From positions 1 through 16,120 of the forward strand of contig JAQBPP010000028.1 of assembly GCA_028287455.1 (NCBI GenBank): DNA of 16,120 bases, given 5' to 3'. Below, piece after piece: positions 1-6,619 of the stretch. The position numbers and the translations under genes are program-made. The notes below the pieces were generated by a model. The model was given only the letters and a program-made list of their open reading frames with translations, made no database searches and was not told the origin of the DNA. Position 1 is the stretch's first letter. Each line of letters begins with the position of its first letter. The stretch comes from Bacilli bacterium (lineage in GTDB: Bacteria; Bacillota; Bacilli; Tumebacillales; JAQBPP01).

Positions 1-603
1 TCGAATCAAATGTTCTCGGGCGTCTTCATCAAGCTCCACAGGGTAAGACCCAAGTCCGTGCTCCGGATCAGACAGCGCTCGCTGCATGACCTGCTGTAGT
101 TCTTCCTGGGTCAGCAGGGACAATCGGAAAATTTGGGATCGCGACAACAGGGCAGGATTGACTTCGAAATAGGGGTTCTCAGTGGTTGCGCCGACTAAAA
201 TCACCAGGCCTTCTTCCACATAGGGAAGCAAAGCATCCTGCTGGGATTTGGTGAACCGATGAATTTCATCGATGAACAACACCGTTTTCTTGCTATAATA
301 TTGTTTCGCTTCCCTCGCGGCGTCAACTTCCTTGCGAATATCCGCTACACCTGATGTTACAGCATTTAATGTCACAAAGCGGGCGGAAGTAGTGCCTGCA
401 ATGACGCGTGCAAGGGTAGTTTTGCCAGTTCCAGGCGGACCATACAGAATAAGTGAGGACAAGCGATCCGCTTCGATCGCTCGCCGAAGCAGCGACCCTG
501 TGCCCACCAAATGCCGCTGGCCAACGATTTCATCGAGCGTCCGAGGTCGCATCCGAAATGCCAGTGGCGCCCCTGGATCGTCTTGCATCGAAAACAGGTC
601 CAT
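1..603 (-). CDS. rarA: RarA/MgsA-type AAA+ ATPase (replication-associated recombination protein A), C-terminus cut by window edge
   Basis: The N-terminal 201 residues of a clamp-loader-like AAA+ ATPase are visible; the rest lies left of the window. RarA proteins act at stalled replication forks and gaps, and the full family length is about 420-440 residues. The opening MDLFSMQDDPGAPLAFRMRP, with the following RTLDEIVGQ, is typical of the family. Walker A is GPPGTGKT at residues 55-62, Walker B with the following His-Arg is LFIDEIHR at 109-116, sensor 1 is GATTENP at 138-144, and an SRS finger-like motif is near 154. The ATG at 603 follows a strong GGAGGAG site that sits in the 17-base gap after the aspS stop, so it is probably translated from the hisS-aspS transcript. 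The order hisS-aspS-(yrvM)-yrvN is known from Bacillus; here a yrvM-like gene is absent between them. No frameshift is seen in the visible part. Confidence 0.93.
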   Translation of the reverse strand, partial: MDLFSMQDDPGAPLAFRMRPRTLDEIVGQRHLVGTGSLLRRAIEADRLSSLILYGPPGTGKTTLARVIAGTTSARFVTLNAVTSGVADIRKEVDAAREAKQYYSKKTVLFIDEIHRFTKSQQDALLPYVEEGLVILVGATTENPYFEVNPALLSRSQIFRLSLLTQEELQQVMQRALSDPEHGLGSYPVELDEDAREHLIR

Positions 604-620
604 GACAAACTCCTCCGGAC

Positions 621-2408
621 TTATTTGGGTTTGCGCAATTGAATATGCAGATCTCTTAACTGCCGATCTGTAACAGGTGAAGGCGCCTGAGTCATCGGAT
701 CTGTGCCCGAAGCAGTTTTCGGGAACGCAATCACATCCCGCAGCGATTTCATACCCGCCATCAGCATGATAATGCGATCAATCCCGAATGCAATTCCTCC
801 ATGCGGCGGTGTCCCATATTCAAATGCATCCAATAGGAAGCCAAACTGTTTTTTCGCTTCTTCCAAAGTAAAGCCAAGCAGTTCAAACATTTGCTCTTGC
901 AATTCCCGCTGGAAAATCCGCATTGAACCGCCGCCAATTTCAAACCCGTTCAATACAATATCGTAGGCTTGTGCCCGTACAGCGCCCGGGTCTGACTTCA
1001 TCAGGGGAATGTCTTCCCACATGGGCATCGTAAACGGATGGTGCATCGCTGTAAATCGTTTCTCGTCGTCGTCCCATTCCAGCAGCGGGAACTCGGTTAC
1101 CCAGAGAAACTTATACTCATCTTCCGCAATAAGTCCGGATTCCTTGCCGATTTTTAAGCGCAAATTGCCCAGTGCATCATGTACCACTTTGGGTTTTCCC
1201 GCGACGATCGCAATCAGATCATGGCCTTGCACATGGGTGACCTCACTGATTGCACGGATTTCTTCTTCACTGAGGAATTTGGCCACCGGGGATTTCATAC
1301 CCTCCGGCGTATAGGCAATCCAGGCTAATCCCGATGCCCCATACTGCTTAACAAACAGTTCGAGATCGTCAATTTGTTTGCGCGTAAAGGTGCCTCCGCT
1401 TGGAATGAGCAGCGCCTTGACCAGACCGCCCGCTTCAATTGTGGAACGGAACACTTTAAAAGCGGACTGTGCAACGATGTTCTGCAAATTCACCAGTTTC
1501 ATGTCAAAGCGCAAATCCGGCTTGTCCGAGCCATATAACTCCATCGCTTCTGCATAAGTGATGCGCTGAAAAGGTCCCGGTACTACTTTCCCTAATGTGT
1601 GTTCAAACAGACCGCTGATCATCTGTTCCATCATCGCTTGAAACTTCGGCAGCGGTATGAACGATTGCTCAATATCCACTTGTGTAAATTCCGGCTGCCG
1701 GTCTGCGCGCAAATCCTCATCGCGAAAACAGCGGGCCACTTGAAAATAGCGTTCAAAGCCGCTGACCATGAGCAGCTGTTTGAACAGCTGGGGGCTCTGG
1801 GGCAGCGCGTAAAACTCTCCATCATGCAGCCGGCTGGGAACGAGATAATCCCGCGCGCCTTCCGGGGTGGATTTGGTCAAAATTGGCGTTTCCACTTCCA
1901 TAAATTCGTTACTGTCGAGGTAATCGCGAATGTATTTAATCGCTTTATGCCTTAGTTCAAATGTCTGCCGCATGACCGGCCGTCTGAGGTCCAGATATCT
2001 GTGTTTTAATCGAACGTTTTCGTCCACATCAATGCGGTCTTCAATATAGAACGGCGGGTTTTTCGCGGCGTTCAGGATTTCCAGCTGCAGCACCTGAACT
2101 TCGATATCTCCTGTTGCTATCTTCGGATTCACTGTATCCGGGTCACGTTTCACTACTTGCCCCCGGACAGAGATGACAAACTCGTTGCGCAATTGATTGG
2201 CCGTTTCCAGCGCCTCGTTTGACAGTTTGGCTGCGAAGACAGCCTGTACAATGCCGCTGCGGTCCCGCAGATCGATAAAGATGACCCCGCCTAAATCGCG
2301 CCTGCGCTGCACCCATCCTGATAACACTACTTCTGATCCTACATCATTGATCCGCAGCGCCCCTGCCTGGTGCGTTCTGATCAGAGATATACCTGCTTTG
2401 TCCGCCAC
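621..2408 (-). CDS. aspS: Aspartyl-tRNA synthetase, bacterial type
   Basis: Class II synthetase that charges tRNA-Asp with aspartate in the cytoplasm. At 595 residues it has the normal bacterial length. The N-terminal OB-fold anticodon domain (about 1-110) contains GWVQRRRDLGG. Class II motif 1 is around 163-178, motif 2 (FRDEDLRADRQPEFTQVD) at 228-245, the GAD insertion domain roughly at 300-425, and motif 3 (GIAFGIDRIIML) at 538-549. Leu39 in RRRDLGG matches the residue usual in enzymes specific for tRNA-Asp, whereas relaxed Asp/Asn enzymes often have His there; specificity is therefore an inference. The start is GTG, with a GGGAG site about 9 bases upstream; no in-frame ATG fits better. 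It lies 50 bases after hisS and 17 bases before rarA with no terminator between, so it should share the T-box-controlled transcript. Confidence 0.97.
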   Translation of the reverse strand: MADKAGISLIRTHQAGALRINDVGSEVVLSGWVQRRRDLGGVIFIDLRDRSGIVQAVFAAKLSNEALETANQLRNEFVISVRGQVVKRDPDTVNPKIATGDIEVQVLQLEILNAAKNPPFYIEDRIDVDENVRLKHRYLDLRRPVMRQTFELRHKAIKYIRDYLDSNEFMEVETPILTKSTPEGARDYLVPSRLHDGEFYALPQSPQLFKQLLMVSGFERYFQVARCFRDEDLRADRQPEFTQVDIEQSFIPLPKFQAMMEQMISGLFEHTLGKVVPGPFQRITYAEAMELYGSDKPDLRFDMKLVNLQNIVAQSAFKVFRSTIEAGGLVKALLIPSGGTFTRKQIDDLELFVKQYGASGLAWIAYTPEGMKSPVAKFLSEEEIRAISEVTHVQGHDLIAIVAGKPKVVHDALGNLRLKIGKESGLIAEDEYKFLWVTEFPLLEWDDDEKRFTAMHHPFTMPMWEDIPLMKSDPGAVRAQAYDIVLNGFEIGGGSMRIFQRELQEQMFELLGFTLEEAKKQFGFLLDAFEYGTPPHGGIAFGIDRIIMLMAGMKSLRDVIAFPKTASGTDPMTQAPSPVTDRQLRDLHIQLRKPK

Positions 2409-2458
2409 TTAATTCCACTCCCTCTATCTGTTAAGCCTGTATAGTCGCAGTTGCCTGT

Positions 2459-3709
2459 TCACCCGCGCAGCTGAAGCAAGTAATCGGCCAGCTCCGCAAG
2501 CTGCTGATTCACTTGTTCACCGGTCTGCATGTTCTTCACTGCAGCTGCTCCCTGGGCAAGCTCTTGCTCGCCCAGGATCACGACAGACCTGGCACCGCTG
2601 CGGTCTGCTGCCTTGAACTGCGCCTTGATTCCTCTGCCTAAGTAGTCCTTGTCAACCGACAGGCCCCTTTTGCGCAAGTCCATTACTAAAGATGCCGCAG
2701 CAAGATCGGCTTCCTCTCCCAGCGCCACGACATACACATCCAACCCGGAGCGATCAGGAATCGAAAGCTGTTGACTCTGCAGCGCCAGCAGGATCCGCTC
2801 CAGCCCGGCGCCGAATCCAATCCCCGAAAGCGCCGGCCCGTCAAGCTGCTCCGCCAGTCCGTTATACCGGCCGCCACCAATAATCGTTGTGCCCGACTCG
2901 ATAATTTCAAAAGCGGTCTGCGTATAGTAGTCCAGTCCTCTGACAATGCGCGGATTGACTGCAAACGGCACACCTGCCGCCTGCAAGTACTTCTGCACCG
3001 AGGCAAAGTGTAACGCACATTGCTCACATAAACAGTCCAGCATGACCGGCGCATTCTTCGTCGCTTCCTGGTCGTGCTCCACCTTGCAATCGAGGATGCG
3101 CATCGGGTTTTTCTCGTACCGAAGCTGGCAGTTCTCACACAGGCTGTCTTTCACATCTGCGAGGAAATCCATCAGCCGCTTCCGATATTCCGCTCTGCAG
3201 GCGGGACAGCCGACCGAATTGAGCTGCAAGGACAAATTTTGAATCCCCAGCTCTGTCAGCACCGTCATCGCCAGCGTGATCGCTTCGGCATCCAGGCTGG
3301 GCTGATCCGAACCCAGATATTCCACGCCAAACTGGTGCAATTGCCGATAACGCCCTGCCTGCGGTTTCTCATAACGGAACATCGGCCCCATATAATACAA
3401 CTTCAAAGGCAGAGGCGCCGCATACAGCTTGTTTTCGATCACACTGCGTACAACGCCTGCTGTGCCCTCCGGACGCAGCGTGATGCTGCGGCCGCCTCGG
3501 TCTTCAAACGTGTACATCTCTTTGGACACAATGTCGGTGGTTTCGCCGACGCCGCGCAGAAACAATTCCGTATGTTCAAAAATTGGCGTGCGAATCTCCT
3601 GCACCCCAAACCGGCGGCAGATGTCCCGGGCCAAAGCCTCGACATACTGCCAGCCTTTTACTTCATCCGGCAGAAAGTCATTCGTGCCGCGCGGACGATG
3701 GATCGACAT
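2459..3709 (-). CDS. hisS: Histidyl-tRNA synthetase
   Basis: Class II synthetase that charges tRNA-His with histidine in the cytoplasm; 416 residues from the chosen start, the usual length. It begins MSIHRPRGTNDFLPDE, the normal family N-terminus. Motif 2 with FRYEKPQAGRYRQLHQFGVE is at 111-130, the histidine-specific RGLDYYT at 257-263, and motif 3 with GIGFGAGLERI at 296-306. The insertion domain has cysteine pairs at 168/171 and 191/194, as in many Gram-positive enzymes. The C-terminal anticodon-binding domain runs from about 325. The reading frame stays open 24 codons further upstream to an ATG at 3781. That start is rejected because it lies inside the T-box terminator and has no ribosome binding site, whereas ATG 3709 has a perfect AAGGAGG. 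It is the first gene of the hisS-aspS-rarA unit. Confidence 0.97.
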   Translation of the reverse strand: MSIHRPRGTNDFLPDEVKGWQYVEALARDICRRFGVQEIRTPIFEHTELFLRGVGETTDIVSKEMYTFEDRGGRSITLRPEGTAGVVRSVIENKLYAAPLPLKLYYMGPMFRYEKPQAGRYRQLHQFGVEYLGSDQPSLDAEAITLAMTVLTELGIQNLSLQLNSVGCPACRAEYRKRLMDFLADVKDSLCENCQLRYEKNPMRILDCKVEHDQEATKNAPVMLDCLCEQCALHFASVQKYLQAAGVPFAVNPRIVRGLDYYTQTAFEIIESGTTIIGGGRYNGLAEQLDGPALSGIGFGAGLERILLALQSQQLSIPDRSGLDVYVVALGEEADLAAASLVMDLRKRGLSVDKDYLGRGIKAQFKAADRSGARSVVILGEQELAQGAAAVKNMQTGEQVNQQLAELADYLLQLRG

Positions 3710-3715
3710 GCCGAA

Positions 3716-3723
3716 CCCTCCTT
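3716..3723 (-). promoter_or_regulatory. hisS ribosome binding site
   Basis: AAGGAGGG on the minus strand, about 6-7 bases before the ATG at 3709. It decides the start of hisS against the in-frame ATG at 3781, which lies in the terminator hairpin and has no such site. Confidence 0.9.
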
Positions 3724-3758
3724 GAAAACAGGCAAAATGTATACGCTTTGTTTCATAT

Positions 3759-3801
3759 AAAAAAACCCTCATCCATGACACCTAAGCGTCAGGGACGAGA
3801 G
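3759..3801 (-). terminator. T-box regulatory terminator of hisS-aspS
   Basis: On the minus strand the arm CTCTCGTCCCTGAC (3788-3801) pairs with GTCATGGATGAGGG (3766-3779) around a short loop, with one bulged base and G-U pairs, followed by seven Ts (3759-3765). Its 5' arm is the same sequence used as the 3' arm of the antiterminator, so the two structures exclude each other. This is the classical switch of a transcriptional T box: uncharged tRNA prevents termination. Confidence 0.93.
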
Positions 3802-4034
3802 CAAACTCCCGTGGTACCACCCTTACTTGGAACTTAATATTCCCACTTCCGCATAACGCTGCGATTCGCGCCGCAGACTTCTGCCATCACCTGCTGTCAG
3901 GCGGCATCGTCCAGGTTTTCCGAGGTGTCGTTCCATACCCGATTTAGAGAAGCACTTGCAGCCGTGGCGCTTCCTCTCTGGCTAAATCATGGACAGTATG
4001 TACTGTTTCTCTTCATTAAATCATTTATTGAATT
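3759..4034 (-). promoter_or_regulatory. T-box riboswitch leader of hisS-aspS, with overlapping Asp/His specifier codons
   Basis: This leader fills the gap between hemZ and hisS. Stem I is visible: CATAC (3996-4000) pairs with GTATG (3934-3938), and above it GATTTAG (3982-3988) pairs with CTAAATC (3941-3947). The specifier loop has AGTA on its 5' side (4001-4004) and GAAC (3930-3933) followed by GACAC (3925-3929) on its 3' side. GAC is an Asp codon in the usual register, followed by a purine; CAC, shifted by two bases, is a His codon. The antiterminator pairs ACGGGAG with CTCTCGT and AGGG with CCCT across 3791-3823, with the bulge UGGUACC (3813-3819) that binds the tRNA NCCA end. The variable base is U. 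Known T boxes read uncharged tRNA through codon-anticodon pairing plus this bulge. Further small hairpins lie between stem I and the antiterminator. Confidence 0.94.
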
Positions 4035-4040
4035 GGCCAT

Positions 4041-4068
4041 ATTATACCATCTTCATAAGATTATTCAA
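4041..4068 (-). promoter_or_regulatory. Promoter of the hisS-aspS T-box transcript
   Basis: On the minus strand, -35 TTGAAT (4063-4068), a 16-base spacer, and a perfect -10 TATAAT (4041-4046) preceded by TGG, which makes an extended -10 (TGnTATAAT). Transcription would start near 4034, just before the T-box stem I. The -35 box overlaps the stop codon of hemZ, so hisS has its own promoter although hemZ read-through would also enter the leader. Confidence 0.8.
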
Positions 4069-5614
4069 TACGTGCCCATGCTTCATCAAGTAATTGTAAC
4101 TTTTTCTGCACTACTTCGTCAATCGTCTCCACATAGGCTTTTGGCTCCCGGGGATTGCCATGCCGCCCAAACGATTTGCCGCCAGCTGCGACAAACTTGG
4201 TCGATGCTCCTCCGCCCAAACCGATGATGCATTGCCGCTCTTCCATAATCGCGATGTTATACACACTTTCTTTGCCGGGCAAAGCATATCCGATATTTTC
4301 GAGGTTCCCCAGAATGTCGCGCTGGCGATAAACGTAATACGGATTGTACCCCAGCCCTGCCGCCCATGCCTGCGTTTCCTCCATCATCAGACGCACCAGC
4401 TCGGAATGCGGGATTTCAAAACGGCCTTTTTCACGGTTGACCACCGCTGTACGTTTAAACGACAGGGTATGCACAGTAACCGCATCCGGACGCAGCGCTT
4501 CAATTCTGCTCCGTGTGTTAGCGACATCGTCCAAGTCTTCACCAGGCAAGCCCAGGATGATATCCATGTTAATGTTGGAAAACCCAGCCTCTTTGACCAG
4601 GTGAAAACGGCGATCGACTATATCCGGTGTATGCCCGCGGCCAATTTCTTTTAAAGTCTCCGCTTTGAATGTCTGAGGATTCACCGAGATCCGCCCTACG
4701 CCATGTTTTCGCATGACTTCCACACGATCCGGTGTGATCGTATCCGGTCTGCCCGCCTCCACAGTAAATTCGCGCCAGCTGTCTGCTCCCGGAATGTTTT
4801 TGCGTAAAGAAGCAAGCATCCAGTCGAGCTCCGGTGCATCCAGCGCTGTTGGCGTGCCCCCGCCTACATAAACGGAAGTCACCCGAATTGCGTGCCGCGC
4901 TAAAAAATCGCCCATTTGCTGAAATTCATAATCCAATGCTCGCAAAAAGTCGGCTGCATACGCACGCTTTTCAATCATCGAATACGCAGGAAAAGTACAG
5001 TACGCACAGTGTGTGGGGCAAAAGGGGATCCCCACATATACGCTAGCTTCTTTGTACAACTGATAAAGATCTGGCAGAACTGTTAACTGACGATCGGCAA
5101 TAGCAGTGAGCAGCGCCGCACGTTCCGGTGTGATCCGATATTCTTTTTGCAAATCCTGTTCGATCTGCGTGAGAGGCTGCCCTTGCTCCAGCCGGCTGTG
5201 TACCAGCTTCAGGGGCCGGATACCCGTTAAAATCCCCCAAGGCTGGCACTTGCCCGTCAACTGTTCCATCACATCATGAACGGCGCGCAGCACCAACTGC
5301 TTGCCCTGTCTGCGCTGCGCCTTATCAGCAGTTTCATCCGCTTCCGGTTTATCGTTTGATTTCCGCTGCGCTTGTGCTCGGTAATTTGCAATTACCTCAC
5401 GATCTGCAGTCTTAAGTTCGGCAAGCGTTACAATCGCCTTGGAACTGTCAGAATTCAATTGGATTTGCATGTCATAGTAGTTTTCCGGTTGTTCTGTAGG
5501 CAACTCAGCAGCCAAGTCTGACCATCTGAGCACTAAATCCTCATCAAACAGCAAAAGAAGGCGTTCAATTTCCTCACGCCATTCAAACCCGGTTGCTGCA
5601 GCAAACATAAGCAT
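4061..5614 (-). CDS. hemZ: HemZ-type radical SAM protein (coproporphyrinogen III dehydrogenase family)
   Basis: Radical SAM enzyme of the HemZ branch of the HemN/HemW superfamily, 517 residues. HemZ is annotated as an oxygen-independent coproporphyrinogen III dehydrogenase in haem synthesis. A non-catalytic N-terminal region (about 1-185) precedes the radical SAM core, as is usual for HemZ. The iron-sulfur motif CX3CX2C is C199, C203 and C206 in IPFCPTHCAYCTF; GGGTP is at 251-255 and DIILGLPGED at 351-360. The fourth nearby cysteine of true HemN (CxC after the cluster motif) is absent, and Thr-Phe follows C206, as in HemW. The assigned reaction is therefore less certain than the family. ATG 5614 has AGAGGTG 7 bases upstream; a second Met is two codons later. 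It follows the 56-residue gene by 71 bases and is likely cotranscribed with it. Confidence 0.88.
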   Translation of the reverse strand: MLMFAAATGFEWREEIERLLLLFDEDLVLRWSDLAAELPTEQPENYYDMQIQLNSDSSKAIVTLAELKTADREVIANYRAQAQRKSNDKPEADETADKAQRRQGKQLVLRAVHDVMEQLTGKCQPWGILTGIRPLKLVHSRLEQGQPLTQIEQDLQKEYRITPERAALLTAIADRQLTVLPDLYQLYKEASVYVGIPFCPTHCAYCTFPAYSMIEKRAYAADFLRALDYEFQQMGDFLARHAIRVTSVYVGGGTPTALDAPELDWMLASLRKNIPGADSWREFTVEAGRPDTITPDRVEVMRKHGVGRISVNPQTFKAETLKEIGRGHTPDIVDRRFHLVKEAGFSNINMDIILGLPGEDLDDVANTRSRIEALRPDAVTVHTLSFKRTAVVNREKGRFEIPHSELVRLMMEETQAWAAGLGYNPYYVYRQRDILGNLENIGYALPGKESVYNIAIMEERQCIIGLGGGASTKFVAAGGKSFGRHGNPREPKAYVETIDEVVQKKLQLLDEAWARIE

Positions 5615-5685
5615 TTGACATCACCTCTAAGTCCCGCGCATTCTCATCTGAGTCTAGCTGTTGCGGTGGGGGATCGTCAACCTGC

Positions 5686-5856
5686 CTATCGAATTCTGCT
5701 TTTTAACGATTCAATCTCCCATTTGGTGATGCCAAATTCCTGCGCAATTTCAACATCGTTCAGATAACCCGATTTTGCCACAAAGTCATGAAAATCAATC
5801 GCCAGCAGCCTGTCTTTGGACACCTTGTCCGACTGATACCCAATCGTCGTACGCAT
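5686..5856 (-). CDS. Small putative helix-turn-helix protein (56 aa)
   Basis: An open frame of 56 residues, beginning MRTTIGYQSDKVSKDRL, with a very good ribosome binding site (CAGGGAGG, about 6 bases before the ATG). The second half, LNDVEIAQEFGITKWEIESL at about 32-51, has the spacing and hydrophobic pattern of a helix-turn-helix such as sigma region 4 or a small DNA-binding regulator. It is too short to assign to a family by eye. It is followed after 71 bases by hemZ with no terminator between, so it is probably the first gene of that transcript. A role in controlling hemZ is possible but only suggested by position. An inverted repeat overlaps its ribosome binding site. Confidence 0.72.
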   Translation of the reverse strand: MRTTIGYQSDKVSKDRLLAIDFHDFVAKSGYLNDVEIAQEFGITKWEIESLKSRIR

Positions 5857-5866
5857 GGCAAATCCT

Positions 5867-5903
5867 CCCTGTATTTTTGCTTATGATGCTCCGCAATACA
5901 GGG
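5867..5903 (-). repeat. Inverted repeat overlapping the ribosome binding site of the 56-aa gene
   Basis: Perfect 9-bp arms, CCCTGTATT (5867-5875) and AATACAGGG (5895-5903), around a 19-base loop. On the minus-strand transcript the 3' arm contains part of the GGGAGG Shine-Dalgarno of the small gene, so a hairpin would hide it. It could equally be an operator in the divergent promoter region. A chance repeat of this size and spacing is not very unlikely in a window this long. Confidence 0.4.
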
Positions 5904-5959
5904 AATCATGCAGCTGTGTTAAGATTTAAACAAGCTTAGGTAATGGGTGGAGTGTCCGG
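5904..5959 (+). promoter_or_regulatory. Divergent promoter region with a possible extended -10 for the membrane protein gene
   Basis: On the plus strand TGTTAAGAT (5917-5925) fits an extended -10 (TGn followed by a four-of-six match to TATAAT), without a recognisable -35. GGTGGAG (5947-5953) is the ribosome binding site, 6 bases before the ATG at 5960. On the minus strand TTGTTT and CATGAT, 17 bases apart, are a weak candidate promoter for the 56-aa gene and hemZ. Both are low-grade matches. Confidence 0.3.
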
Positions 5960-6619
5960 ATGAGAATCGATCGGCTTAAACTTACTGTTTTACTCACAGC
6001 TGTCATTGCAGCTGCTGTTTTGGGCTGGGCACTACTGCATCCTCATTGGCACTTTCACACCCTGCAGAAGTCAGTCGAAACGATTCGGCATGCCGGGATG
6101 TGGAGTGCTGCACTGCTCAGCGGTCTTATCATTGTCCAGGCACTCATTCCTTTCGTTCCATTTGCGGTACTCGCCGGAATCAATGTGCTTTTGTTTGGAT
6201 TCATCGAAGGTTTTGTCCTTAGCTGGATTTCCGCTGTGATTGGATCCACTGTGATGTTCTGGGTGGTTCGCTTGTGTGCACAGGATTTTTTCGTGAAAAA
6301 ACTTGCTGGACAGAAATACTATGAAAAGTTTGCTCATTTGCTGCAAAACAACGGATTCCAGGTGATTTTGGCCGCACGATTAATCCCCGTGATTCCCCTG
6401 AGTGTCGTAAATCTATCTGCTGCCGTCTCACCGATGCGATTCCGCGCCTTTTTCTTCGCATCATTAATTGGAAAACTGCCCATCATAGCGGCCGAATGCG
6501 CGTTAGCCGCAGGGCTATTGAATGCGAAGCAGCATGTGCTGCTGTTCCTCCTAGGTGCAAGCGGGTTGCTCGTGATCGCAGGGATCAGCTTCCTATTGCG
6601 AAAGAAGCTGATCAGATGA
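5960..6619 (+). CDS. TVP38/TMEM64 family integral membrane protein (DedA-like, VTT domain)
   Basis: A 219-residue polytopic membrane protein of the VTT/SNARE-associated superfamily. Hydrophobic segments are near 7-25, 48-66, 70-105 (a re-entrant plus membrane segment), 135-155, 160-186 and 192-212. Family marks are IPFVPFAVLAGIN at 63-75, the glycine-spaced stretch FGFIEGFVLSWISAVIGS at 79-96, and ARLIPVIPLSVVN at 139-151 with a conserved Arg-Leu-Ile-Pro. Members of the DedA superfamily are linked to lipid-carrier or phospholipid flipping and to membrane homeostasis; no substrate can be read from this sequence. It is the only plus-strand gene in the window. Its TGA directly abuts the TAG of the converging YetA-like gene, and its last codons form a 10-bp inverted repeat. 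Confidence 0.87.
   Translation: MRIDRLKLTVLLTAVIAAAVLGWALLHPHWHFHTLQKSVETIRHAGMWSAALLSGLIIVQALIPFVPFAVLAGINVLLFGFIEGFVLSWISAVIGSTVMFWVVRLCAQDFFVKKLAGQKYYEKFAHLLQNNGFQVILAARLIPVIPLSVVNLSAAVSPMRFRAFFFASLIGKLPIIAAECALAAGLLNAKQHVLLFLLGASGLLVIAGISFLLRKKLIR
6583..6613. repeat. 10-bp inverted repeat at the convergent gene ends, possible bidirectional terminator stem
   Basis: GATCAGCTTC (6583-6592) and GAAGCTGATC (6604-6613) pair perfectly around an 11-base loop. It lies inside the last codons of the TVP38-like gene, just before the two abutting stop codons at 6617-6622. Neither strand has a T tract behind the stem, so an intrinsic terminator is not proven. It is the only strong stem available to end either transcript here. 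Confidence 0.45.

Noticed and set aside
2686..3138. 150-codon minus-strand frame inside hisS
   Set aside because: An Arg/Ser/Cys-rich shadow frame of a conserved synthetase gene; no coding signs of its own.
3074..3760. Open frame of 228 codons on the plus strand, antisense to hisS
   Set aside because: It lies inside a certain gene, has no family resemblance or good ribosome binding site, and has the composition of a frame shadow.
3710..3781. In-frame 24-codon N-terminal extension of hisS to ATG 3781
   Set aside because: It runs through the T-box terminator and U tract, lacks a ribosome binding site, and HisRS proteins start at the MSIHRPRGTNDF-type sequence at 3709.
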